Positions 15,536 through 24,200 of a DNA stretch of 64,000 nucleotides are shown one piece after another. The DNA lies in assembly GCF_001663775.1 (NCBI RefSeq), contig NZ_KV467169.1:286713-350712 (forward strand), written 5' to 3'. The notes beneath the pieces are model-generated. The model saw only the letters and a program-made list of their open reading frames with translations. It was not told where the DNA came from and searched no databases. The translations under genes and the position numbers were made by a program. Origin of the DNA: Arthrobacter sp. B6 (GTDB lineage Bacteria > Actinomycetota > Actinomycetes > Actinomycetales > Micrococcaceae). Within the stretch, counting starts at the first letter, position 1. Each line of letters begins with the position of its first letter.

Positions 15536-16453
15536 GTGGTCAATCCCGTACATCTGAAGACACTGCTCGAAGTAACGCGGCTCGGCTCCTTTACCGCCGC
15601 CGCGGCCCGGCTGGGCTACACTGCGTCGGCCGTTTCGCAGCAGATGTCCGCCCTGGAACGGGACACGGGAGTGGTCCTCTTCCAGCGCTCGGCCCGCAGT
15701 GTGGTCCCCACCGAAGCAGCCGTGGTGATGACCCGGCACGCGGCCAAGGTGCTCACGGACATCGAGGCACTGATGGCAGCCGCTTCCAGGACGCAGGACA
15801 GTGCCAGCCAGGAATTGCGGCTGGGGATCTTTCCCAGCCTGGCCACTTACGTCCTCCCCCGGATCCTGCAGAATCCGGCGTGGAAGAACCTGGGGATCGA
15901 CCTCAGGGTCTCAGTGGCGGAACCGTCCCAGACCATCCAGGGGCTGCGGACCGGCGGGGAACTTGATGTGGCATTGGTCTTCCAGGTGGGCCAGTCCGGG
16001 CTGGCATGGCCGCACACGATCAACCGGCAGTGGATCGGGGACGATAACTTCCGCGTGGTGCTGCCCGCCGGCTGGGGGTTCCGCTCGGACGCGAAGGTTG
16101 CCGCGGACCACCTGTCCGAAATGCCGTGGATCATGCACCATCCCGGGACTCCGGACGCCGTCGTCATTGAACGGCTCTTCGCGAGCTGCAACCTGCATCC
16201 CCGCGTGGTCGCGTACAGCGACGATTTCCATGCCAGCGTGGAGATGGCGGCAGCCGGACTGGGCGCCGCACTGGTGCCGGAACTGGCACTGAGGCACCGG
16301 CCGGCCGGGGTTGTGGTCCTGGACGTTCCGGAGATCAGGCTCGCCCGGAACGTTTTTGCGCTCCTGATCAACGAGAAGAAGACAGCCCGGGTGCAGCTGT
16401 TCGTGGACCTGCTGGCCGAAACATTCGCAGGCCTGGGGACAACAGGCAATTAG
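15536..16453 (+). CDS. LysR-family transcriptional regulator
   Basis: This 305-residue protein starts at GTG. Residues 1-60 form the winged helix-turn-helix of the family (LKTLLEVTRLGSFTAAAARL, then SAVSQQMSALE). Residues ~90-300 form the substrate-binding domain, which begins ELRLGIFPSLATYVLP. Length is typical. It is transcribed away from the FAD oxidoreductase operon, so it may control that operon, itself, or both. The inducer is unknown. Confidence 0.93.
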   Translation: MVNPVHLKTLLEVTRLGSFTAAAARLGYTASAVSQQMSALERDTGVVLFQRSARSVVPTEAAVVMTRHAAKVLTDIEALMAAASRTQDSASQELRLGIFPSLATYVLPRILQNPAWKNLGIDLRVSVAEPSQTIQGLRTGGELDVALVFQVGQSGLAWPHTINRQWIGDDNFRVVLPAGWGFRSDAKVAADHLSEMPWIMHHPGTPDAVVIERLFASCNLHPRVVAYSDDFHASVEMAAAGLGAALVPELALRHRPAGVVVLDVPEIRLARNVFALLINEKKTARVQLFVDLLAETFAGLGTTGN

Positions 16454-16498
16454 GGCCGAATGCTGGAACGGACCGCTTTTCGGGTCTATGTTGAAGAT

Positions 16499-17005
16499 AT
16501 GAACAGGGTAGCGAGCCAGCACTTTGGAGAAATCGAGCTCAACCACGGTGAGGATCACAACATCGCCGCCAAACATGAGCTGCGTGGAACCACGCTGGAA
16601 CTGGACCTGAACATTAATGCGCATGACCATTTTGACGAAGCGGCCATGCACAAGGTGGACTACCGGCTCCGCTACCTTCCCGAACTCGTTGATGAGGTCC
16701 GGGACATGATCGCAGAGGAACTGGAGCAGGAAGGCACCAGCCCGCAGGAGTACCTGCGCTTCCACTGCAACGCCCTCAAGGACGAACACCTCAAGAAGGT
16801 CTTCGGCGTCGAGGACCGCAGCCAACTAACCAACGCCGTGTTCCTGAAGGCCCTGAAACTCGGCCACGTCGGCATCTATCCCGGCCAGCCGGAACGCTAC
16901 TTCGTCCTTGATTTCACGCTGGGCTCGCACTTCACCGACGAAGTCCTGGTGGTGTCCGCCGACGAGGATGGCGTGGTTGACGACGAGATCCTCTGGGAAT
17001 CCTGA
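16499..17005 (+). CDS. DUF2004 family protein
   Basis: The conserved part begins HFGEIELNHGEDHNIAAKHE and ends VVDDEILWES, a compact acidic cytosolic protein of the DUF2004 family, whose function is unknown. I chose ATG 16499 (168 residues) because family homology starts just after it; ATG 16460 with AGGG upstream would add 13 residues. It lies just downstream of the LysR gene in the same direction. Its stop codon falls inside the first copy of a 21-bp direct repeat. Confidence 0.8.
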   Translation: MNRVASQHFGEIELNHGEDHNIAAKHELRGTTLELDLNINAHDHFDEAAMHKVDYRLRYLPELVDEVRDMIAEELEQEGTSPQEYLRFHCNALKDEHLKKVFGVEDRSQLTNAVFLKALKLGHVGIYPGQPERYFVLDFTLGSHFTDEVLVVSADEDGVVDDEILWES

Positions 17006-17066
17006 ATCGATTGACCCCTACCGTCCCCTGCTTTGCAAGCTCGGCCTGGGAATCCTGCATCGATTG
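16993..17066. repeat. Two 21-bp direct repeats at the end of the DUF2004 gene
   Basis: CTGGGAATCCTG[A/C]ATCGATTG occurs at 16993-17013 and again at 17046-17066 with one mismatch, offset by 53 bases. The first copy spans the stop codon of the DUF2004 gene. Confidence 0.7.
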
Positions 17067-17111
17067 CTCCGTAACTGCCCTTATGAAGCCTGAAAAGGGC
17101 ACCTACGGAGC
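17066..17111. terminator. Interrupted hairpin after the DUF2004 gene
   Basis: GCTCCGTA and GCCCTT (17066-17082) pair with AAGGGC and TACGGAGC (17095-17111), leaving a three-base internal bulge on each side. It probably ends the plus-strand transcript. Confidence 0.5.
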
Positions 17112-17132
17112 AGTGGATGATTAAAGCGCGAC

Positions 17133-17162
17133 GGCGGCCCCTCACCCAGGTGAGGGGCCGCC
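17133..17162 (-). terminator. Terminator after metE
   Basis: GGCGGCCCCTCAC (17133-17145) and GTGAGGGGCCGCC (17150-17162) form a perfect 13-bp stem with a CCAG loop, about 20 bases after the metE stop. Confidence 0.75.
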
Positions 17163-17181
17163 ACTTATTTGTCGTGCTGAG

Positions 17182-19512
17182 TTACTTGGCTGCTTCCAGC
17201 AGGCCGGCGCGGACCGTCCTGGTGGCCTTGACCAGGTTGCGCAGGGACTCTTCGGTCTCTGCGTAGCCGCGGGTCTTCAGGCCGCAGTCCGGGTTGACCC
17301 AGAGCTGGCGGGACGGGACGTGCTTGACGGCGGTGCTGAGGAGTTCGGTGACTTCCTGCTCGCCCGGGACGCGCGGCGAGTGGATGTCGTAGACGCCCGG
17401 GCCCACGCCGCGGCCGAAGCCGTGGGACTCGAGGTCGTGGACAACCTCCATGCGTGAACGCGCAGCCTCGATGGAGGTGACGTCCGCGTCCAGGCCATCG
17501 ATGGCGTCGATGATCGCGCCGAACTCCGAGTAGCACAGGTGGGTGTGGATCTGGGTGGCGTCGGCGACACCGGCGGTGGCCAGGCGGAAGGAGTTCACGG
17601 ACCAGTCCAGGTATGCTGCCTGGTCGGCCTTGCGCAGCGGCAGGAGCTCGCGGAGGGCGGGCTCGTCCACCTGGATGATCTTGATGCCGGCGGCTTCCAG
17701 GTCGGCAATCTCGTCGCGCAGGGCCAGGCCAACCTGGTTGGCGGTCTCGCCCAGGGGCTGGTCGTCACGGACGAAGGACCAGGCCAGGATGGTGACCGGA
17801 CCCGTCAACATTCCCTTCATCGGCTTGCTGGTCAGGGACTGGGCGTACTCGGCCCACTTAACCGTGATGGGGGCGCTGCGGGTGACGTCGCCCCACAGGA
17901 TGGAGGGCCGGGTGCACCGTGAACCGTAGGACTGGACCCAGCCGTGGACGGTGACGTCGAAGCCTTCGAGGTTCTCGGCGAAGTACTGCACCATGTCGTT
18001 GCGCTCGGGCTCGCCGTGCACCAGGACGTCGTAGCCGAGCTCCTCCTGGAGCTCCACGACGCGCTTGATCTCGTCCTTCATGAGCTGCTCGTACTGCTCG
18101 TTGGTGAGGCCGCCCTTGTTGTTGCGGGCACGGGCCGACCGGATTTCCGACGTCTGCGGGAACGAGCCGATGGTGGTAGTGGGCAGCGGCGGCAGGTGCA
18201 GTGCCTCTTCCTGGGCGGCTTCGCGGACCGAGTACTCGGAGCGGTTGAAGTCGGCCGGGGTCAGTGCTGCAGTGCGGGCCCGGACGTCGGCGCGCTGGAC
18301 GCCTTCGGCGGCGGCGCGGGAGGCGATGATGCGGGTGGCCTCGTCGATGGCCGGCTGCACGGCGGCGGCATCAGTCAGGACGCCGGCCAGGGTGGCAACT
18401 TCAACGACCTTCTGGTCCGCGAAAGCCAGCCAGCTGCGGAGCTGCTCGGACAGCTGTGCCTCTTCTTCGACGTCGTGCGGGACGTGCTGGGTGGAGGTGG
18501 AGGTGCTGATGGCCAGCCTGTCCACGGACTTCTTCAGCTCGGCGATCTTGTCTGCCGAGGCCTGCAGGTCGTTGCGCCAGATGTTGTGGCCGTCCACAAC
18601 ACCGGCAACCAGGGTCTTGTTGCCCAGGGTGGCCAGCTCGGCTGCAGCGGGGACGGCGCCCTTGAAGACGTCGATGTGCAGGGCGTCGATGCCGGAGCCG
18701 GCGAGGGTGCCGAACTGCTCGTTCAGCGCGCCGTAGGGGGTGGAGACAAACAGCTGCGGGCGGTTGGCTGCAGCTGACAGGATCTCGTAGCTGCGGGCCA
18801 CGGCGGCCTGGATCTCCGCGGCGGAGGCGTCCTGGTCAACCACCAGAGCGGGCTCGTCCAGCTGGACCCAGCCGGCACCTGCGGCGGCCAGCTTCTCCAG
18901 CAGCGCGGTGTAGACCGGGAGGACATCCTCAAGGCGGGACAGCGGGCTGAAGCCGGCGGGGGCGTCGTCGGAGGCCTTGCTCAGCAGCAGGAAGGTGACC
19001 GGACCCACGATGTACGGGCGGGTCTCGACGCCGTTGGCCAGGGCGTACTCGAACTCTTCCACGATGCGGTTGGAGGTCAGCGCGAAGTTGGTCTCCGGAC
19101 CGATTTCCGGAACGAGGTAGTGGTAGTTGGTGTCGAACCACTTGGTCATTTCCAGCGGCTGCTGTTCCTTGTTTCCGCGGGCAAGGGTGAAGTAGCCATC
19201 GATGTCCAGCTGGCCTTCGGCGTTAAGCAGGTTGCCGAAACGGGCCGGCACGGCACCGAGGTGGGCGGCGGCGTCCAGCACCTGGTCGTAGTAGGAAAAG
19301 GTGCCCGGAACGGCGGCGGCTTCGGTCAGGCCCAGGCCCTGGAGGCGCTTGGCCGTGCCCAGCTGGATCTCCTTGGCGGCGGCGTCCAGGGCGGCGGCGT
19401 CGATCTTGCCGGCCCAGTAGGCTTCAATGGCCTTTTTCAGTTCACGGCGGCGGCCGATGCGCGGGTAGCCAAGAATGGAGGCAGCGGGAAAGGGGGTGTT
19501 CAGTTCAGTCAT
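17182..19512 (-). CDS. metE: Cobalamin-independent methionine synthase MetE
   Basis: This 776-residue protein transfers the methyl group of 5-methyltetrahydropteroyl-triglutamate to homocysteine, the last step of methionine synthesis. ATG 19512 follows AAGGA. The N terminus SILGYPRIGRRRELKKAIE is typical. The C-terminal catalytic half shows the zinc-binding HLC (THLCYSEF) and the distal NPDCGLKTRGY cysteine, and the IGSFPQTSEIR homocysteine-site segment. Length is standard. It follows metF by 55 bases on the same strand, giving a metF-metE unit that makes and uses methyl-tetrahydrofolate. Confidence 0.97.
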   Translation of the reverse strand: MTELNTPFPAASILGYPRIGRRRELKKAIEAYWAGKIDAAALDAAAKEIQLGTAKRLQGLGLTEAAAVPGTFSYYDQVLDAAAHLGAVPARFGNLLNAEGQLDIDGYFTLARGNKEQQPLEMTKWFDTNYHYLVPEIGPETNFALTSNRIVEEFEYALANGVETRPYIVGPVTFLLLSKASDDAPAGFSPLSRLEDVLPVYTALLEKLAAAGAGWVQLDEPALVVDQDASAAEIQAAVARSYEILSAAANRPQLFVSTPYGALNEQFGTLAGSGIDALHIDVFKGAVPAAAELATLGNKTLVAGVVDGHNIWRNDLQASADKIAELKKSVDRLAISTSTSTQHVPHDVEEEAQLSEQLRSWLAFADQKVVEVATLAGVLTDAAAVQPAIDEATRIIASRAAAEGVQRADVRARTAALTPADFNRSEYSVREAAQEEALHLPPLPTTTIGSFPQTSEIRSARARNNKGGLTNEQYEQLMKDEIKRVVELQEELGYDVLVHGEPERNDMVQYFAENLEGFDVTVHGWVQSYGSRCTRPSILWGDVTRSAPITVKWAEYAQSLTSKPMKGMLTGPVTILAWSFVRDDQPLGETANQVGLALRDEIADLEAAGIKIIQVDEPALRELLPLRKADQAAYLDWSVNSFRLATAGVADATQIHTHLCYSEFGAIIDAIDGLDADVTSIEAARSRMEVVHDLESHGFGRGVGPGVYDIHSPRVPGEQEVTELLSTAVKHVPSRQLWVNPDCGLKTRGYAETEESLRNLVKATRTVRAGLLEAAK

Positions 19513-19567
19513 GGGAAGTCCTTGGAAGTTTGGTGGAACGTTGTGAAGAGTCTTGAGGCCGCGCGGC

Positions 19568-20536
19568 TCAGCTGGCGAGCTGGCGCTGCAGGATTGCGGT
19601 GCGCCGGCTGGCGGAGCGGGAATGCCGTGGGAGCACCAGCTTGTCCAGCACTTCCAGCGCGCTCTCATGTTCATTGAAGGTGTACAGGTGGATGCCCTGG
19701 GCGCCGGCGTCGAGGGCAGCCTTGGCCAGATCCACCGTGGCGCGGACGCCGATCCGGAGCCGTTCGGTGTCGCTGTCCGCGGAAGCGAGGCGGGCAACGA
19801 GCTCAGGTGCCGGCTCTACGCCGCTAAGTTCGCCCAGCCGTTTGACCCTGCGGAGGCTGGTGAAGGGCATAACGCCCGGGATGATGGGGATGGTGACCCC
19901 GGCACGGCGGGCCCGGGTGAGGAGGTCCGCATACTGCTCGGCGCGGAAAAAGACCTGGGTGATGGCGAAGTCGGCGCCGGAGCGCTGCTTGGCAAGCAGC
20001 ACCTCCACGTCATGGTCCTCGCTGGGGGATTCCGGGTGTCGGGTGGGGTAGGCAGCCACCCCAACGGCGATTTTTCCGGCGCACAGCAATGCGGAACGGC
20101 GCTGCTCCACGCGCCGGACGAGTTCAATCAGGTCCTGCGCGTAGCGCAGTGAGCCGACAACCGGCGGTGAGCCGTCCTGTGGACGGTCGCCGCGCAGCGC
20201 CAGGATGCCGCGCACGCCGGTGTCCAGGAGCTCGCCGATGATCTCCGCGAGTTCATTCGGCGTGTTGCCCACGCAGGTCAGGTGGGCCAGGGGCCGCAGC
20301 GTGGTTTCCAGTAGCAGCCGGTTGATGAGCTCGACGGCGGTGTCCCGGTTGGAGCCACCGGCACCATAGGTGACGGAGACGTAGTCCGGGTCCGTGGTTT
20401 CGAGTTCCCGGATGGTTTTCCAGAGCGACTCGGCAGCAGCCGGAGAGCGTGGCGGGAAGAGTTCGTACGAGAGTGCCACAGGGGTGGCGGTGTCGGATAG
20501 ATTTGGGTGCGCTTCAATAAGGCTTGGGGGTGACAT
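19568..20536 (-). CDS. metF: 5,10-methylenetetrahydrofolate reductase
   Basis: MetF reduces methylene-tetrahydrofolate to methyl-tetrahydrofolate, the methyl donor used by MetE. I chose ATG 20536 (322 residues) because AAGGAC lies just upstream; a GTG at 20569 has no such signal. The protein shows ALSYELFPPRSP near the N terminus, YVSVTYGAGGS, AHLTCVGN, and GILALRGD, which are family signatures for FAD and folate binding. It is the first gene of the metF-metE unit and has a ~200-nt leader. Confidence 0.95.
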   Translation of the reverse strand: MSPPSLIEAHPNLSDTATPVALSYELFPPRSPAAAESLWKTIRELETTDPDYVSVTYGAGGSNRDTAVELINRLLLETTLRPLAHLTCVGNTPNELAEIIGELLDTGVRGILALRGDRPQDGSPPVVGSLRYAQDLIELVRRVEQRRSALLCAGKIAVGVAAYPTRHPESPSEDHDVEVLLAKQRSGADFAITQVFFRAEQYADLLTRARRAGVTIPIIPGVMPFTSLRRVKRLGELSGVEPAPELVARLASADSDTERLRIGVRATVDLAKAALDAGAQGIHLYTFNEHESALEVLDKLVLPRHSRSASRRTAILQRQLAS

Positions 20537-20864
20537 TTGCGTCCTTGGCTTTGGGTCGTTGTTAGCCACCGGTCAGCAGATGCGACGGTAGCCGGCAATG
20601 AATTGAGTTTGGGGAACACGGGAGAACTCCACGAGGACGCAGCCGCGACTGTTACGCCTGGAATGAAGTTGTCCGTGAGCAAATGTCAGGCCCACATGGG
20701 GGCACCCACACCCTCCGTGACGGAGGATCGCTGACACGTTACCGCGGTAACTTGTATAGAACTCTAGGAGCCCGGCGGGAAGCGTTCAAGTTGGCCACCG
20801 AATTAAGACGCAGCTTTACGCCGTATTTCATGGCCCCACAGAATTTTGTTCGCTGGCGGAACGG
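20537..20864 (-). promoter_or_regulatory. Promoter and leader region of metF-metE
   Basis: On the minus strand a TATACA box (20758-20753) precedes the palindrome at 20738-20751. A leader of about 200 nt follows, with a small hairpin (CCTCCG...CGGAGG, about 20712-20726). I looked for cobalamin, SAM and SAH riboswitch signatures and found none. The promoter call is tentative. Confidence 0.4.
20738..20751. promoter_or_regulatory. Perfect 14-bp palindrome, candidate operator of metF-metE
   Basis: GTTACCGCGGTAAC is a perfect palindrome overlapping the likely transcription start of the metF-metE leader. Its regulator is not identifiable from sequence. Confidence 0.5.
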
Positions 20865-21611
20865 CTACCAGGGCTTGTCGGGTCCGGAGCCGTAATCGCC
20901 GTCCCGCAGGTATTCGTCGCGTTCCTGGCCGTTGTTGCGTTCCAGCTGGGAATTCCGGGCGCTTTCCTTGAGCTGCTCCAGCTGGGTCTGCCGCTCCGGA
21001 TCGGCATCGGCAGGGGACTCCCCTTTCGCGTCCCCGGGCTGCGGTTCCGCCCCCGCCTTCGCGTCGTCGGATTTCTGCCGCAGCCGGGCTTCTGCCTGTT
21101 CCAGCTTCTCCCCCGCGTCCTGTGCCGACTGGTTCGAGTCTTCCAGGCACCCTTCGGGTGCCCCGTCCACCACCGCCAGCCCTTCGGCAAAAAGGTGCCC
21201 GGCTGCCAGCGGATCCTTCGCAGCCAGCCGGGCATCACCGAGCCGTTCGATGCTGAGTACCAGGTTGACCCGGATGATGCACTCATCATCTTCCCCGGTC
21301 AGGGCCAGGGCTTCCTCGAAGCGCTGCCGCGCAGCCTCGAAATCCCCCGCCAGGACCTGGGCGTCGCCTTCTGCGAAGGCTGCTATGTGGCGTTCGATGA
21401 CGTTGACTGCCCGCAGTCCCGCCGCAGCGGAGCCCACTGCGTTGGCATCACGGGATTCAAACCCTGTGGCGGCCTGCCCCGCGAGGATGCCGAGGCTGAG
21501 CAGCTTGGCTGACAGGCAGAGGACAAGGAGCACGGGCAGCCCGGACCAGAGCAGGAGGAGCCGCCGGCGCCGGCGCAATGTGGCTTGCGGCCATGAAACA
21601 TCCTGGTTCAT
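20865..21611 (-). CDS. TPR-like membrane-anchored protein of the MoxR/VWA cluster
   Basis: This 248-residue protein has a basic N terminus (LRRRRRLLLLW) and one hydrophobic helix (~residues 18-45). A region with TPR-like helices (FAEGDAQVLAGDFEAARQRFEEAL) follows, then a long charged, low-complexity tail. Its place as last gene of the cluster, overlapping the VWA gene by four bases, matches the BatC-like position of aerotolerance-type operons. No enzymatic motif is seen. Confidence 0.7.
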   Translation of the reverse strand: MNQDVSWPQATLRRRRRLLLLWSGLPVLLVLCLSAKLLSLGILAGQAATGFESRDANAVGSAAAGLRAVNVIERHIAAFAEGDAQVLAGDFEAARQRFEEALALTGEDDECIIRVNLVLSIERLGDARLAAKDPLAAGHLFAEGLAVVDGAPEGCLEDSNQSAQDAGEKLEQAEARLRQKSDDAKAGAEPQPGDAKGESPADADPERQTQLEQLKESARNSQLERNNGQERDEYLRDGDYGSGPDKPW

Positions 21612-22726
21612 TTCAGCGCCCCTTGTGCTGGCCGGCGGTCACGGCCGGGAGGCGAAGGTTTTGCCGGCCTGGGCCGGGTTGACGTTCTGGCCTGGTCCAC
21701 CGGAGCGCTCTGGACCGGCGGCCGGAGCTCCCGCAGTTGCCGGAGCACCAGCACCGTTTCCCTCAGGGCAAGCACGAACGCCCCCGCCGCCAGGATCCAA
21801 TACAGTTCCATCCGTCCCTCGAAGTTGCCGTCCCCTTCCCCGCGCCGGAGGGTGCCCGGGTTGGCTTCCTGCAGCATGGGCGCCGTTGCGTCACCTGCCG
21901 AGCGGTGCACGTAGGGAACGCCCAGGTCGCCGGCGATCTGCCGGAGCTGGCCTTCGTCCATGACGGAGAGGGCGTCCTGGCCGGTGCCGCCGCGCCGGTC
22001 CGGGATATAGCCGGCGCCGTGGTCCGGGCCCGGCCCGGTGTTTTCCTTCATGCGTCCGCCCCCGGCCGTGCCGTAGCCGAGCACGGCTCCCCCGCTGACC
22101 AGTCCCGTGTCCACGCGCATCGGTGCCGGCGCCTTTCCACTGGTCTGTTCCCCGTCACCGAAATAGAAAACGACGCGCGGCCGTTCGGGGTTGTTCTCGC
22201 GGGCTGCCCGGAGCCGCTCGCCCAGGAGCTTCGCCGCCACGGTGACGCTGCTTCCCTTGGAGTAGGCGGCGACCTGCGGCTCCAGCACCGTGACAAGGGT
22301 GTCCAGTGCCGAGGTGTCTGTGGTCAGAGGCATCCGGACGGCAGCATTGGTGTCAAAGGTGATCAGCGAGAAGCGTGCACCGGCCAGCTCCGCCGCGATG
22401 GCCCTGACGTCCTGGCGCACACCCTGAAGCCGCGGCAGGGAGTCCCCGTAGTCTTCGGCTGCGATGCTGCTGGTGGTGTCCACGACAAAGAAAACGTTGA
22501 CATCCGCCGTCGCAGCGTCTGTGCTTCCGCCCGGGATACCCGGCCGAAGCGCCGCACCGAGGACGAGCAGCACGAGGATGCCGCGGAACAGCCAATCGCG
22601 GACAGCCCCCGGATCCCGGGCGGCGTCCCGTCGGCGGGCCCTGGTGATCTGCCCACCGAGGAACAGTACGACGGCGGCAATCAGCGGCAGCATGATCCAC
22701 CCTGGCAGCACCGGATGCAGCGTCAT
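21608..22726 (-). CDS. VWA-domain membrane protein (BatA/BatB-like), second copy
   Basis: This 372-residue protein has two N-terminal membrane helices (~residues 8-25 and 46-62), a von Willebrand factor A domain and a third helix near residue 310 (ELYWILAAGAFVLAL). The metal-ion site reads Asp83-Thr-Thr-Ser-Ser, a DxTxS variant of DxSxS. It overlaps both neighbours by four bases. VWA proteins of MoxR clusters are thought to act with the AAA+ ATPase on membrane-associated substrates; the substrate here is unknown. Confidence 0.85.
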   Translation of the reverse strand: MTLHPVLPGWIMLPLIAAVVLFLGGQITRARRRDAARDPGAVRDWLFRGILVLLVLGAALRPGIPGGSTDAATADVNVFFVVDTTSSIAAEDYGDSLPRLQGVRQDVRAIAAELAGARFSLITFDTNAAVRMPLTTDTSALDTLVTVLEPQVAAYSKGSSVTVAAKLLGERLRAARENNPERPRVVFYFGDGEQTSGKAPAPMRVDTGLVSGGAVLGYGTAGGGRMKENTGPGPDHGAGYIPDRRGGTGQDALSVMDEGQLRQIAGDLGVPYVHRSAGDATAPMLQEANPGTLRRGEGDGNFEGRMELYWILAAGAFVLALRETVLVLRQLRELRPPVQSAPVDQARTSTRPRPAKPSPPGRDRRPAQGALK

Positions 22727-23730
22727 GGCCTGAGCCGCCAGGACGCGCCGGCCAGGACAAAGCCGGACAGCAGTGCCACCGTCAGGGGAAGGTCCGGACG
22801 GTCCGAGACCACGGCGCGGGGCGCGCCCTGGATGGCCGCGGCCTCTGTTGCCTGCACGTCCCGGACAATGCCTGCCACGGCATCCGGGCTGTCCAGCGGG
22901 TAATAGGCTCCGCCCGTGGCTTCGGCTGCCGCCCGGAGCAAGGCACCCGGCTGTCCGGCGGCGGTGCCGTAATCAAAGTCGCCCGGATTCAGGGCGTAGA
23001 CCCGGACATCACGTTCCTGTGCCAGGTCGCCCGCCTGGTCCAGGGTGAAGATCGGATCGCCGGAGAGGAAATTGTCCGTCGCCAGCACCACCGACCGCGA
23101 GCGCGGTGATTCGTCCCGGGGCGGGCCGTCATGTGCCGTTCCGTCCGCGGCCGGGAAGCTCTCCACGCAGCTGGCCAGCCCGTCGCCGATCAGGGACGAG
23201 CCGCGGCCGTTCCAGGTACCGTCCAGGAAGCCTGAGGTCCCGGCTTCACCGTTGAAGGCATCCTTGGCCATTGTCAGCTGCTCCTGCACATAGCTGTAGT
23301 CGTCGGTCAGGGGAAACACCTGGACGGCGCTGCTATCGAAGATCGTGAGCCCGATCCGTTCACCGTCGAAATCGGCGGCCAGTTCGGTGAAAACCTCCAC
23401 CACTCTGGCATCGGCGCTGCTCATGGACCCGGACGCGTCCAGGCACAGGACGATGTCCCGGTTGTGCTGTACGGGCCGGATGGTGGTCAGCTCCACGGGC
23501 CGGGCGACGGCGATGGCCGCGGAGGCCGCCAGGGCCGACGCCGCGAGCGCCGCGACGCCCAGCCAGCGGCGGTACCGCCGGAGGGCGGCCTGGTACTCGG
23601 GCAGGGCAGTGAGCCGGTCCGCGTTGGCCACCGGCCGCCGTCGTGCGTTTTCCCGGTTTCCCTTCCGGAACACGAGCCAGCCGGCACCTGCTGCCGCCGC
23701 CGCGGCGACGGGAAGGATCCACCAGTACAT
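22723..23730 (-). CDS. VWA-domain membrane protein (BatA-like), first copy
   Basis: The 335-residue protein starts at ATG 23730, whose A is the last base of the preceding TGA stop. It has N-terminal membrane helices (residues ~3-20 and 56-76), a VWA domain with the full metal site Asp98-Ala-Ser-Gly-Ser102, and a C-terminal hydrophobic helix. It is translationally coupled to the genes before and after it. With the second VWA gene it forms the paired VWA arrangement of MoxR operons. Confidence 0.88.
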   Translation of the reverse strand: MYWWILPVAAAAAAGAGWLVFRKGNRENARRRPVANADRLTALPEYQAALRRYRRWLGVAALAASALAASAAIAVARPVELTTIRPVQHNRDIVLCLDASGSMSSADARVVEVFTELAADFDGERIGLTIFDSSAVQVFPLTDDYSYVQEQLTMAKDAFNGEAGTSGFLDGTWNGRGSSLIGDGLASCVESFPAADGTAHDGPPRDESPRSRSVVLATDNFLSGDPIFTLDQAGDLAQERDVRVYALNPGDFDYGTAAGQPGALLRAAAEATGGAYYPLDSPDAVAGIVRDVQATEAAAIQGAPRAVVSDRPDLPLTVALLSGFVLAGASWRLRP

Positions 23731-24200
23731 CAGTTCCACGAGCGCACCGCCTGGCGTGCCGTCTCGGCGGACCGGGCCAGCGGCGGCAGCGGTTCCGCGC
23801 CGAACTCCCCGGGGTAGAGCCTGCCCACTGCGTGGGCCGCGGCCGGCAGCGGGTGGCTGCCCAGTTCCGCCAAGGTCATCCTGGGGGCGTCCACGCCGGT
23901 GACGTCGCGGGTGAATTTCCGGACCAGGAGGCTCAGTTCCTGGTGGGAAGCGCGGGACGTCAGCCGTCCGGCGGCGGCGTCTGCTTCGACGGCGTCGATC
24001 CGCGCGAGGTACGCCTCCTTGAGGCTGTGGATGTCCGACGGCGGCGTGAACCGCGGCGCTGCCGGCGGCGCCGGGCGGTTGCGGGTGCTGAGGAAAACAG
24101 CGGCATACCAGCCCACGATGAGGGTCAGCAGCGCGATCCCTGCCCACAGCCACAGCGGGCTGTACTGGAGCGGCCCATAGAACCCGGCGTTATCCTGCAC
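23730..24200 (-). CDS. Small membrane protein of the MoxR/VWA cluster (DUF4381-like position)
   Basis: This 156-residue protein has one N-terminal membrane helix (LWLWAGIALLTLIVGWYAAVF) and a soluble helical domain with LKEAYLARIDAVE and LSLLVRKFTRDVTG. The segment ELSLLVRKF and its position between DUF58 and VWA genes resemble DUF4381 proteins. Function is unknown; membrane scaffolding is a guess. It overlaps the DUF58 gene by 11 bases. Confidence 0.75.
   Translation of the reverse strand: MQDNAGFYGPLQYSPLWLWAGIALLTLIVGWYAAVFLSTRNRPAPPAAPRFTPPSDIHSLKEAYLARIDAVEADAAAGRLTSRASHQELSLLVRKFTRDVTGVDAPRMTLAELGSHPLPAAAHAVGRLYPGEFGAEPLPPLARSAETARQAVRSWN

Noticed and set aside
20537..20760. Cobalamin, SAM or SAH riboswitch upstream of metF
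   Set aside because: None of the conserved core sequences of those riboswitches could be found in the leader.
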